Positions 1 to 7,230 of a DNA stretch of 12,954 nucleotides are shown in pieces. The stretch is taken from NCBI GenBank assembly GCA_022709605.1, contig JAKLIM010000071.1:1-12954 (forward strand), given 5' to 3'. The translations under genes were made by a program, and so were the position numbers. The first letter of the stretch is position 1, and each line of letters begins with the position of its first letter. The notes under the pieces are model-generated. The model did not search any database. It saw only the letters and a list, made by a program, of their open reading frames with translations, and was not told the origin of the DNA. Source of the DNA: Bacteroidota bacterium. Lineage in GTDB: Bacteria; Bacteroidota; Bacteroidia; Bacteroidales; Paludibacteraceae.

Positions 1-208
1 CTCCCTGCTGAAATGCAATTCTCGATCGCAAAAGCTTGTCTTTGGCCGGAACTTTGCCATAAACACTTTTATAAATTTCGCCAGCCGAATAATACTCACC
101 GATTTCAAATTGCTTATCGGCTTTTTTAATGCGTGCTTTCACTCCACAGCCTTGTATGATTAACAAGGCTGTGATAATGAATAGGAAATTTATAAGTTTT
201 TTTTGCAT
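1..208 (-). CDS. Lipoprotein with probable TPR region, N-terminal part only (gene runs off the left edge)
   Basis: The first 69 codons of a gene read leftwards from the ATG at 208-206. Residues 1-21 form a lipoprotein signal: a short basic start (MQKK), a hydrophobic stretch, then LIIQGC, which places the lipidated cysteine at residue 21 and predicts export and anchoring in the envelope. The mature start has a helix-turn-helix look (KKADKQFEIGEYYSAGEIYKSVY), with the alternating small and aromatic residues of a tetratricopeptide repeat. This start resembles Bacteroidetes TPR lipoproteins that continue into PD40/WD40 and OmpA-like domains (PorE type, tied to gliding or type IX secretion), but none of those domains is visible here, so that identity is a guess. 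Its upstream region, 209-418, is filled with short tandem repeats. Confident that it is a coding lipoprotein, unsure of the exact family. Confidence 0.75.
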   Translation of the reverse strand, partial: MQKKLINFLFIITALLIIQGCGVKARIKKADKQFEIGEYYSAGEIYKSVYGKVPAKDKLLRSRIAFQQG

Positions 209-226
209 GAAAAAATATTTAGAAAA

Positions 227-303
227 TAGTTGGTAGTTGGTAGTTGGTAGTTGGTAGTACGTAGTTGGTAGTACGTAGTTGGTAGTATGTAGTTGGTAGT
301 TGG
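227..303. repeat. Heptanucleotide tandem repeat (TAGTTGG)n, 11 units
   Basis: Eleven units in exact 7 bp register: eight TAGTTGG, two TAGTACG (255-261, 269-275) and one TAGTATG (283-289). The variants alternate with the main unit in the middle, giving a partial 14 bp higher-order period. It lies in the 5' region of the minus-strand lipoprotein gene, 19 bp from its start codon. A 7 bp period does not keep a reading frame, so it is not coding. It resembles the short tandemly repeated repetitive heptamers known from other bacteria such as cyanobacteria. Confidence 0.95.
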
Positions 304-310
304 TAAAAAC

Positions 311-376
311 TATTCAAACTTTCAAACTCCTCAAACTCTTAAAACTTTCAAACTTTCAAACTATTCAAACTCTTCA
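311..376. repeat. Degenerate TTTCAAAC-type tandem repeat, about 7 units of 8-9 bp
   Basis: Units such as TATTCAAAC, TTTCAAAC and TCCTCAAAC follow each other with an 8-9 bp period, the constant core being CAAAC (one unit reads AAAAC). It lies directly beside the heptamer repeat, between the lipoprotein start and the end of the DUF1015 gene. The same core and period recur at 7231-7306 before xseB. Confidence 0.9.
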
Positions 377-380
377 ATTA

Positions 381-417
381 ACACGAAACCTGAAACACGA
401 AACCTGAAACACGAAAC
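381..417. repeat. 14 bp tandem repeat ACACGAAACCTGAA, 2.6 copies
   Basis: Two perfect copies (381-394, 395-408) and a 9 bp partial copy (409-417). The block ends one base before the stop codon of the minus-strand DUF1015 gene at 419-421, so it forms the start of that gene's 3' flank. Confidence 0.9.
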
Positions 418-418
418 G

Positions 419-1666
419 CTAAACCAACTCATGAATTACCAGCCCCGAACGCAATTTTGGTTCGAACCAGGTAGTTTTTGGTGGCATAATATTTCCCGAA
501 TCGGCAATATCGATTAATTGTTTCATCGACACCGGATACAAAGCCAATGCTACACGCATTTCACCACTATCAACTCGTTTCTGAAGTTCTCCAAGGCCGC
601 GAATTCCACCTATAAAATCAATGCGTTTATCGCTGCGAAGATCTTTAATATCAAGTACTTCGTCGAGAATAAGATTCGAAGAAATAGTTACATCTAACAC
701 TCCAATCGGGTCGTTATCGTTGTATGTTCCGGCTTTGGCAGTAAGCGAATACCAATTACCCGATAAATACAACGAAAAATTATGCAATTTATTGGGCTTG
801 TAAATTTCAGCACCATTTTTTTCTATATCGAAATTAGCCGAAAGTTTTGCCAGAAATTCATCATCAGTCAAACTATTCAGGTCTTTCACCACCCGATTGT
901 AATCAATAATATTCAGCTGATTATCAGGAAAACACACAGCCATAAAATAATTATATTCTTCGTTGCCGGTATGATTTGGATTCTGAAGTCGCTTTTCGTT
1001 TCCAACCAAAGCAGCAGCTGCGCTACGATGATGTCCATCGGCAATATATAACGAAGGGATTTCAGCAAATATATCGGTTATTTTATTAATCGTTTTTTCA
1101 TCATCAATTATCCAAAAATGATGTCCAAATCCATCGCCCGGAGCAATAAAATTATAAATCGGTTCATTTTTAATCACTTCGCTTACAATAGCATCAATAT
1201 CGGCTCTGTGAGGATAGGCAAAAAACACAGGTTCGATATTAGCGTTGTTAACCCTTACATGTTTCATCCGATCTTCTTCTTTGTCGCGTCGGGTCAATTC
1301 ATGTTTTTTAATATTCCCTTTCAAATAATCATCAACATTAGCACAAACTACCAAGCCATACTGGGTTTTACCGTTCATGGTCTGGGCATAAACATAATAA
1401 TTTTCAGCAGCCTCCTGAACTAACCAGCCTTCGCTTTTGAATTTGGTAAAATTCTCAAGGGCTTTATTATATACTTTTTCGTCGTGCTCATCAGTTCCGG
1501 GTTCAAAATCAATTTCGGGTTTGATAATGTGGTACAACGACATTGGGTTTCCTTCGGCCTCAGTGCGGGCTTCTTCAGAATTTAACACATCATAAGGGCG
1601 CGAAGCCACTTTTTCAACTAAGTTTTTCGGAGGTCGAATGCCTTTAAAAGGTTTGATAAGAGCCAT
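419..1666 (-). CDS. DUF1015 family protein
   Basis: A 415-residue soluble protein of the DUF1015 family; biochemical function unknown. Family marks seen here: the N-terminal block IKPFKGIRPP (4-13), the SRPYDVLN block (22-29), the KHELTRRDKEEDRMKH segment (120-135) and the motif ADGHHRSAAA (209-218). The DGHHR motif resembles the GxxR nucleotide-binding motif of ParB-like proteins, which is only a hint. Length is normal for the family. In many Bacteroidetes a DUF1015 gene follows serC and serA; here neither neighbour is present and the gene seems to stand alone. An upstream in-frame ATG at 1723 would add 19 residues (MCNFAPYKFSNY...), but a promoter element at 1711-1718 lies within that stretch and the family begins at MALIKPFKGI, so 1666 is chosen. 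Stop is TAG at 421-419. Confidence 0.9.
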   Translation of the reverse strand: MALIKPFKGIRPPKNLVEKVASRPYDVLNSEEARTEAEGNPMSLYHIIKPEIDFEPGTDEHDEKVYNKALENFTKFKSEGWLVQEAAENYYVYAQTMNGKTQYGLVVCANVDDYLKGNIKKHELTRRDKEEDRMKHVRVNNANIEPVFFAYPHRADIDAIVSEVIKNEPIYNFIAPGDGFGHHFWIIDDEKTINKITDIFAEIPSLYIADGHHRSAAAALVGNEKRLQNPNHTGNEEYNYFMAVCFPDNQLNIIDYNRVVKDLNSLTDDEFLAKLSANFDIEKNGAEIYKPNKLHNFSLYLSGNWYSLTAKAGTYNDNDPIGVLDVTISSNLILDEVLDIKDLRSDKRIDFIGGIRGLGELQKRVDSGEMRVALALYPVSMKQLIDIADSGNIMPPKTTWFEPKLRSGLVIHELV

Positions 1667-1710
1667 AATTATTAATTTTGAAAGATGATAATTTGAAAAT
1701 TTGTAAGGTG

Positions 1711-1718
1711 CAAAGTTA
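1711..1718 (-). promoter_or_regulatory. Candidate -7 promoter element TAACTTTG for the DUF1015 gene
   Basis: On the minus strand TAACTTTG matches the Bacteroidetes sigma-ABfr -7 consensus TAnnTTTG exactly and lies 44 bp before the chosen ATG (1666). No clear -33 TTTG partner was found at the usual distance. Confidence 0.6.
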
Positions 1719-2023
1719 CACAAAAATATTGAAAAAGGGAGATTTAACGCTTTTCAAATCTCAAAGTTGTGGTTTCAATTTAGTTCTTTATTAGTTCATT
1801 GCAGGAACTGCTTTACATAGGCTTTTTCTTATCCAAAACCTATATTTAAAAAAAAGTAAGCTTAGTTTTGATTGGGATTGTATTGTTATTTAAAAAAAAC
1901 GGGAAATATGATCGATTCGTTTTTCCCATTAAAATGTTTAACCTTTAGAAATCCTGAATATTTTGCTTTCTTCAACTTATTTAAAAATGCTGTCATCAAA
2001 GGGTGACGCAAACATAAAATTAT
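1719..2023. other. Divergent intergenic spacer with no gene seen
   Basis: AT-rich stretch between the divergent DUF1015 and radical SAM transcription units. All frames are closed by stops and no RNA gene was recognised. Two imperfect stem-loops (around 1817-1843 and 1901-1927) are present, but neither has a following T-run in a useful direction. Confidence 0.6.
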
Positions 2024-2031
2024 TATCTTTG
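2024..2031 (+). promoter_or_regulatory. Candidate -7 promoter element TATCTTTG upstream of the radical SAM operon
   Basis: Exact match to TAnnTTTG in the context TTATCTTTGTA, the same 11 bases as at 5317-5327 before the ClC gene. Transcription from about 2038 would give a leader of roughly 210 nt before the radical SAM ATG at 2252. No convincing -33 element. Confidence 0.55.
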
Positions 2032-2050
2032 TAAACTGATGTACCGTAAA

Positions 2051-2149
2051 ATGATGAAATGCAAAATTGTATTTTCAAAAATTATTTACAGAATTTTGAA
2101 TGTTGAGGATTATTTAAAACCACACATGAACAAACAGGTTAAACTTTAA
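2051..2149 (+). CDS. Possible 32-residue leader ORF
   Basis: A short open frame (starting MMKCKIVFSKIIYRILN) begins 20 bp after the candidate -7 element and ends about 100 bp before the radical SAM gene. Several Lys, Arg and Ile codons give a basic, moderately hydrophobic peptide. No run of one regulatory amino acid is present, and in such AT-rich DNA an ORF of this size can arise by chance. Listed because of its place in the long leader. Confidence 0.2.
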   Translation: MMKCKIVFSKIIYRILNVEDYLKPHMNKQVKL

Positions 2150-2251
2150 ACAAATTTCATTGTTTTAATAGCTTGATAATTAAATCAGTTTTCAAAATGC
2201 ATACATTGAGATTTGCTTTTTTTTCAAATATTGCTAATTCAAAATATAAAA

Positions 2252-3196
2252 ATGAATATTTACCTGATACAGAAAATAAATAGAATTATACGCATACGAT
2301 TCGTTAAAAATTTTATCGTGTGGTTGTTACACGTTTTAAACTTTCGTTATCTTGCTCTTTACTTCGATCCGGTTTTAGCCTGCAATTTAAGATGTAAATC
2401 GTGCTATTTCAGCGATGATGAAAAGCGAAAAGAATTGAAAGGCGTTTTTAAACCCGAGGAATTAAATCAGATTGCTGCTGCTCTGTTTTCGAGAGCAATA
2501 AGGCTTCAAATAGGCTGTGGTGCCGAACCTACATTATCTAAATACAATCCGGAACTTATAAGACTGGGTAAAAAATACAACGTAAAGTATATTTCGCTCA
2601 CCAGCAATGTTAATTTATTAAACTACGAATCGACAAAAAATCTTTTGGATGCAGGTTTGGATGAATTAACTATTTCGGTTCACGGCGTGAGGAAGGAAAC
2701 ATACGAAAACCTGATGACCAATGCGTCATTTGATAAATTGATGGAAGTTATGCAAATTCTTACCGAGTTAAAACCAAATTATCCCGGTTTTAAATTAAGA
2801 TTGAATTTCACTATCAATAATTTGAATGTCAATGAATTAAAAGATTTTTTCGATGTGTTTGGCACTTACAAAATTGACATTTTACAGTTAAGGGCGCTTC
2901 GTAATATTGGTGGAATTATTAAAAGTGTTGATACGAATCAGGATTTTAACACCTCGTTTAAGTTGGCAATGAATACATTAAAAACAGAATGTAAAAACCG
3001 AAAAATCACATTTATCGAACCAGATAAATTTATAGCTGAGGACGAGGAAAGTATTGAGCCTGAGAGCGCTTCGTATTGCTACATTTCGCCAAAAATTGTT
3101 TGGCAGTCCGATTTTGACTGGAAAAATGAAACTTTCAATAATTATTCGAAGCGAACAAATTACGCATCAAAATTATTCAAAAGCATATTTTCGTAA
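2252..3196 (+). CDS. Radical SAM protein of unknown substrate
   Basis: A 314-residue radical SAM enzyme. The CxxxCxxC motif (Cys44, Cys48, Cys51 in LACNLRCKSCYFSD) binds the 4Fe-4S cluster that cleaves S-adenosylmethionine; GCGAEP (88-93) stands at the place of the usual GGEP SAM-contact motif. Later strands (YISLTSNVNLL, LDELTISVHG, LRLNFTINN) fit the TIM-barrel core. The C-terminus holds only scattered cysteines, so there is no full SPASM auxiliary cluster. A basic, hydrophobic N-terminus (residues 1-38) could touch the membrane. A TTG at 2213 would extend the frame by 13 residues, but the ATG at 2252 fits better. It is followed 27 bp later by tsaC and then by a polyprenyl-phosphate glycosyltransferase, so co-transcription is likely; a role in envelope glycan or tRNA modification is possible but unproven. 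Confidence 0.85.
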   Translation: MNIYLIQKINRIIRIRFVKNFIVWLLHVLNFRYLALYFDPVLACNLRCKSCYFSDDEKRKELKGVFKPEELNQIAAALFSRAIRLQIGCGAEPTLSKYNPELIRLGKKYNVKYISLTSNVNLLNYESTKNLLDAGLDELTISVHGVRKETYENLMTNASFDKLMEVMQILTELKPNYPGFKLRLNFTINNLNVNELKDFFDVFGTYKIDILQLRALRNIGGIIKSVDTNQDFNTSFKLAMNTLKTECKNRKITFIEPDKFIAEDEESIEPESASYCYISPKIVWQSDFDWKNETFNNYSKRTNYASKLFKSIFS

Positions 3197-3223
3197 AAAA
3201 GAATCTAAAACTCGTACGTTAAA

Positions 3224-3817
3224 ATGGATAATAGCAATCAATCGCAATCTGAAATAAACAGGGAAATTTCCAACGCTTTTAATGTTTTGATAAAAGGTGG
3301 AGTAATATTGTATCCAACCGACACAGTTTGGGGATTGGGCTGCGATGCAACCAACGAAGATGCGGTGAAGCGGATATTTGAAATAAAAAAGAGAACCGAT
3401 ACAAAAGCCATGTTGGTATTGATTGATAATCCGGCCAAATTGCAGGGATACGTCAACGAGATTCCTGAAATGGCCTGGGATTTGATTGAATTGAGCGAAA
3501 AACCCCTTACAATTATTTATCCCGAAGCTAAAAATCTGGCAAAAAACCTTGTAAGCAACGATAAAACTATAGGCATAAGAGTGACAAATGAATTATTTTC
3601 GAAAAAACTGTGCGAACGTTTTCGGAAAGCGATTGTATCAACTTCGGCCAATGTGAGCGGCGAAAAAACACCGGCTACCTTCAAAGAAATTACTGAAGAA
3701 ATAAAATCATCGGTCGATTATGTTGTAAATTTCAGGCAAAATGAATCTACTTTACCCAAACCTTCGTCGATTATCAAATTGGGAATAGGAAATGTTATTC
3801 AGATAATCAGAGAATAA
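3224..3817 (+). CDS. tsaC: L-threonylcarbamoyladenylate synthase (Sua5/YciO/YrdC family)
   Basis: A 197-residue protein that makes threonylcarbamoyl-AMP from threonine, bicarbonate and ATP, the first step of the t6A modification at position 37 of ANN-decoding tRNAs; cytoplasmic. Family motifs in order: GGVILYPTDTVWGLGCDA (25-42), KKRTDTKAMLVLI (55-67), PLTIIYP (94-100), IGIRVT (116-121) and VSTSANVSG (138-146). It is the short TsaC-like form without the C-terminal Sua5 domain. YciO paralogues share the fold, so the exact subgroup is not settled by motifs alone. It lies 27 bp after the radical SAM gene and 13 bp before the glycosyltransferase, which suggests one transcript. Confidence 0.9.
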   Translation: MDNSNQSQSEINREISNAFNVLIKGGVILYPTDTVWGLGCDATNEDAVKRIFEIKKRTDTKAMLVLIDNPAKLQGYVNEIPEMAWDLIELSEKPLTIIYPEAKNLAKNLVSNDKTIGIRVTNELFSKKLCERFRKAIVSTSANVSGEKTPATFKEITEEIKSSVDYVVNFRQNESTLPKPSSIIKLGIGNVIQIIRE

Positions 3818-3830
3818 TGTGTAGGCTATT

Positions 3831-5234
3831 ATGAATAAGAATAAACTCCTTTTAAAATACCTTATTTACGATTTTATCGCAGCCATTTTGGTGTGGGTTT
3901 TATTTATTATATTTCGAAAAGCGGTGAATGATATTCCTGTTTTCGATATTATTCAGGTTCTGTTGCCGCAATCGTATTATTACACAAGCTTGTTCCTTTT
4001 TCCATTCTATTGCATATTTATTCATTATTTGACGGGGTTTTATCTGCAAACTGACAAAGTTAACCGGATAAATATGATTTCAGGCACTTTAGTTTCTTCC
4101 GTGATTATTTCTGTAAGTGTATTTTTTATCCTCAAAATCAGAGATGTAACCATCTCGTACCAATATTTTTATTATTCACTACTGGTTTTATTTTTATTTT
4201 TGTTTGTAGTTATTTATTTTTTTCGGAGTATTATAGTTACCGAAATCAAAATGAATTACAGAACAAAAAAGTGGACAATAAATACATTGATTATCGGTAC
4301 CGGAAACAATGCAAAAAAAATAGCAACCGAATTAGAACGCAATGAAGAACGCAATTCATTGATTGGTTTCGTATCCATAAATAAGAAAAATAGTACCACA
4401 GCGCCCGAAAAAATTCTCGGAAATATTAATCAAATTGAATCATTCATCAAAAATTATGACATTCAGGAAATTATCGTAGCATTAGAAACTGATGAGGAAT
4501 TTCAATTATTCGAAATTATAAATTCACTTTTCAAATATAACATCGATATTCAGTTTACGCCGCGTTTGTACGAAATACTCACCGGAAGTGCACGAATAAA
4601 AAAAATCGGTATTAGTCCGTTGGTAAGTGTTACCGACATTACAATGTCGGATTGGGAAGCAAGTGTAAAACGATTTTTAGACATTATTATTTCCTTAATT
4701 TCGCTCCTTTTACTTTCCCCGTTCCTGATCTATTATATGATTCGGATAAAAATGGATTCGAAAGGACCGGTATTTTACAAACAGGAGCGAATAGGTCGCT
4801 ACGGAAAACCATTCAACATATTGAAATTCAGAACTATGTATCTGAATTCGGAGAAAGGCATGCCAAAATTGAGCAGCGAAAATGATAGCAGAGTTACACC
4901 GATAGGTAAAATACTAAGAAAATACCGGATTGATGAAATACCGCAGTTCTGGAACATTCTGAAAGGCGATATGAGTTTGGTTGGGCCTCGACCGGAACGG
5001 AAATTCTACATAGATCAAATTATTGAAACTGCTCCGTATTATTGTCTGGTTTATAAAATCAGACCGGGACTTACCTCGTGGGGCCCAATAAAAATCGGTT
5101 ACTCTGACACGATTGAAAAAATGATCGAACGATTGAATTACGACATAATTTATATGGATAATATGTCGTTACTCAACGATTTAAAGATTTTAATTTATAC
5201 CATTGAAATAATATTTAAAGGAAAAGGTGTTTGA
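3831..5234 (+). CDS. Polyprenyl glycosylphosphotransferase (undecaprenyl-phosphate sugar-1-phosphate transferase, WcaJ/WbaP type)
   Basis: A 467-residue membrane enzyme that moves a sugar-1-phosphate from a nucleotide sugar to undecaprenyl phosphate, starting exopolysaccharide, O-antigen or capsule repeat units. Four predicted membrane helices (about 10-28, 50-70, 85-101, 115-132) precede a Rossmann-like CoA_binding_3 domain (150-260, IIGTGNNAKKIA), then a membrane-embedded helix (283-305) and the catalytic domain. Catalytic marks: KFRTM (332-336), the Asp-Glu pair D368-E369 in RIDEIPQFWN, VGPRPE (384-389) and RPGLTSW (411-417). Length is normal for the PNPT family. The sugar cannot be read from sequence. 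No other glycan genes follow it, so it is an isolated initiating transferase, perhaps serving a locus elsewhere. Confidence 0.93.
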   Translation: MNKNKLLLKYLIYDFIAAILVWVLFIIFRKAVNDIPVFDIIQVLLPQSYYYTSLFLFPFYCIFIHYLTGFYLQTDKVNRINMISGTLVSSVIISVSVFFILKIRDVTISYQYFYYSLLVLFLFLFVVIYFFRSIIVTEIKMNYRTKKWTINTLIIGTGNNAKKIATELERNEERNSLIGFVSINKKNSTTAPEKILGNINQIESFIKNYDIQEIIVALETDEEFQLFEIINSLFKYNIDIQFTPRLYEILTGSARIKKIGISPLVSVTDITMSDWEASVKRFLDIIISLISLLLLSPFLIYYMIRIKMDSKGPVFYKQERIGRYGKPFNILKFRTMYLNSEKGMPKLSSENDSRVTPIGKILRKYRIDEIPQFWNILKGDMSLVGPRPERKFYIDQIIETAPYYCLVYKIRPGLTSWGPIKIGYSDTIEKMIERLNYDIIYMDNMSLLNDLKILIYTIEIIFKGKGV

Positions 5235-5241
5235 TTATCAG

Positions 5242-5274
5242 TTATTTAAATTTATAATTTTTGAATTTGAATAA
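5242..5274 (+). terminator. Weak AT-rich stem-loop after the glycosyltransferase gene
   Basis: TTATTTAAATT (5242-5252) can pair with AATTTGAATAA (5264-5274), 11 bp with one G-U pair, eight bases after the stop codon. It has no G+C core and no clear T-run behind it, so termination here is only possible. Confidence 0.25.
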
Positions 5275-5317
5275 TGGCATTTATAAATATCAGAACGATT
5301 AATCAATTTTAATTATT

Positions 5318-5325
5318 TATCTTTG
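5318..5325 (+). promoter_or_regulatory. Candidate -7 promoter element TATCTTTG for the ClC gene
   Basis: Exact TAnnTTTG match 27 bp before the ATG at 5353, giving a short leader of about 20 nt. No -33 partner is clear. It suggests the ClC gene has its own promoter, separate from the upstream operon. Confidence 0.6.
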
Positions 5326-5352
5326 TATCGGGTATAATTTCTAAAATTAGGT

Positions 5353-7131
5353 ATGGAGAACAATGAATGGTATTTGAAAATGATTGCCTGGCGCGATCAG
5401 CACATCAAACAGCAACAATTTATTTTAATATTAAGTTTGTTAATTGGTGTATTTGCTTCAATTGCAGCTTTCCTGCTTAAATCTACAATCCATTTTATTC
5501 AACAATTACTCACCGAAAATTTCAGCCGGGTTAATGTTAATTACTGGTACCTGGTTTTTCCGGCTATAGGTATTTTAATTGCCTCATTATTTGTTCGATA
5601 CATTGTAAAAGATGATATAAGTCATGGTGTTACCCGAATTCTGTATGCCATTTCGCAGCGAAAAAGCATTTTAAAACTCCATAATATCTGGACTTCACTG
5701 GTTGGTAGTTCGATTACCATTGGTTTTGGCGGGTCGGTTGGAGCCGAAGCACCTATTGTACTGACAGGTTCAGCCATTGGATCCAATTTGGGTAACTTTT
5801 TTAAGCTCGATCAGAAGACTTTATTACTTTTGGTTGGTTGTGGAGCTGCCGGAGCAATTGGTGGAATTTTTAAAGCTCCCATTGCCGGACTGGTTTTTAC
5901 TCTGGAAGTACTGATGCTCGACATGACACTTACTTCTATTGTTCCAATATTAATAGCCTCAGTTACTGCCACAGCCATGTCGTATGTTTTTTCGGGCGAA
6001 TCATTTTTATTCAAATTTACTTTACAGGAAAGTTTTTCGGTAGAACGCATTCCATTACTTATTCTTTTGGGTATAGTCTGTGGTTTGGTATCGTTGTATT
6101 TTATTCGTGGCATGAACTGGATCGAAAAATTATTTCGGAAAGTGAAAAATCCATTTGTAAAACTTGCCATAGGAGGTGTAACGCTGAGTATACTTATTTT
6201 TTTCTTTCCACCACTGTATGGCGAAGGCTACGAAACAATTAGCGAATTATTGAATGGCGATACGGTTACAGTATTAGAAAGAAGTTTCTTCCTGAATATG
6301 GGCGACAGTCCGTGGATTATTGTCATCTATTTAACATTGATTGTTGGGTTTAAGATATTTGCTTCGGCTGCCACCAATGGCGCAGGAGGCGTAGGAGGTA
6401 TTTTTGCACCTTCGTTATTTGTAGGCTGTCTTACCGGATTTATTGTAGCCCGAATTATTAATATTTTCGGAATGTCTGTTCCGGAGGAAAATTTTGCATT
6501 GGCAGGAATGTCGGGGCTTATGTCGGGCGTTATGCACGCACCGCTTACCGGAATTTTTCTAATTGCCGAATTAACAGGTGGTTACAATTTGTTTATGACA
6601 TTAATTATTGTTTCTACTGTTTCATACATTACCATAAAATTATTCGAGCCACACAGTTTATACGCCATGCGGCTTGCTCAAAAGGGCGAATTAATTACGC
6701 ACCACAAGGACAAAGCTGTATTGACATTGCTCAAAATGGAAAATGTTATCGAAACTGACTTGAGTATTTTAACTCCCGACATGACTTTGGGCGAATTAGT
6801 TAAAATTATCTCCCGTTCGAAACGAAATATTTTCCCGGTCGTACATCACGAATCAAATGTTTTTATGGGTGTTTTGTTGCTCGATGAAGTCCGTAATATT
6901 ATGTTTCGACCTGAATTATACAATCGCTTTACAGTTCGGAAACTAATGATTTCACCGCCTGCTGTTCTCAATGAGGAATTGTCGATGGAGAAAGTGATGG
7001 AAATATTCGAAGATACGGGCGCATGGAATTTACCGGTGGTTGATAATCAGAAACGCTATGTTGGTTATGTTTCAAAATCGAAGATTTTTAGTTCGTACAG
7101 GCATGTACTTGTGCATTTTTCGGACGAGTAA
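5353..7131 (+). CDS. ClC family chloride channel/transporter with C-terminal CBS domain pair
   Basis: A 592-residue inner-membrane protein. Residues about 20-430 form the ClC helical domain: the SHGV segment (90-93) replaces GSGIP but keeps the ion-contacting Ser90; GAEAP (130-134) holds the external gating glutamate (Glu132, equivalent to E. coli E148); GGIFKAPIAGLVFTLEV (170-186) follows; GGVGGIFAP (345-353) and Tyr437 in SLYAM complete the anion site. By alignment from memory with E. coli ClC, the internal proton glutamate (E203) is replaced by Val186, as in many ClC channels, so proton coupling may be lost or altered. Residues about 464-580 are two CBS motifs (each with an I/F-P-V-V core: 493-497, 560-563), which often sense adenine nucleotides. 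It has its own promoter element upstream. Confidence 0.93.
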   Translation: MENNEWYLKMIAWRDQHIKQQQFILILSLLIGVFASIAAFLLKSTIHFIQQLLTENFSRVNVNYWYLVFPAIGILIASLFVRYIVKDDISHGVTRILYAISQRKSILKLHNIWTSLVGSSITIGFGGSVGAEAPIVLTGSAIGSNLGNFFKLDQKTLLLLVGCGAAGAIGGIFKAPIAGLVFTLEVLMLDMTLTSIVPILIASVTATAMSYVFSGESFLFKFTLQESFSVERIPLLILLGIVCGLVSLYFIRGMNWIEKLFRKVKNPFVKLAIGGVTLSILIFFFPPLYGEGYETISELLNGDTVTVLERSFFLNMGDSPWIIVIYLTLIVGFKIFASAATNGAGGVGGIFAPSLFVGCLTGFIVARIINIFGMSVPEENFALAGMSGLMSGVMHAPLTGIFLIAELTGGYNLFMTLIIVSTVSYITIKLFEPHSLYAMRLAQKGELITHHKDKAVLTLLKMENVIETDLSILTPDMTLGELVKIISRSKRNIFPVVHHESNVFMGVLLLDEVRNIMFRPELYNRFTVRKLMISPPAVLNEELSMEKVMEIFEDTGAWNLPVVDNQKRYVGYVSKSKIFSSYRHVLVHFSDE

Positions 7132-7230
7132 AATTATTTACTATTTTTCTATTTACAATTTAAAACAGCGAGAACTTCTCATTAAAAAGCACTTCGAACT
7201 TTAAAATCATCAATATCAATAGCTATCGGG

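Noticed and set aside
227..417. Possible CRISPR array
   Set aside because: Units are 7-14 bp in direct contact, with no unique spacers and no cas genes nearby. They are simple tandem repeats.
621..1423. Plus-strand open frames inside the DUF1015 gene
   Set aside because: They lie antisense to a clear protein family, have odd composition and no family resemblance.
1667..1723. N-terminal extension of the DUF1015 protein from the ATG at 1723
   Set aside because: The extra 19 residues do not match the family start and overlap a consensus -7 promoter element on the same strand.
1817..1843. ATAGG(c)TTTT / AAAACCTAT stem as a terminator
   Set aside because: Followed by A-runs on the plus strand, and no gene ends there on either strand.
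1901..1927. GGGAAA / TTTCCC stem as a terminator
   Set aside because: Six base pairs with a 15-base loop, not behind any gene end on a matching strand.
2213..2251. TTG start for the radical SAM gene
   Set aside because: It adds an unrelated hydrophobic stretch; the ATG at 2252 is a better start codon in a usual AT-rich context.
5811..6170. Minus-strand open frame of 119 codons in the ClC gene
   Set aside because: Mirror of the conserved ClC coding frame; composition and sequence unlike a real protein.
7223..7230. CTATCGGG as a half copy of the palindrome at 10862-10877
   Set aside because: Only 8 shared bases and no partner arm; chance is enough to explain it.
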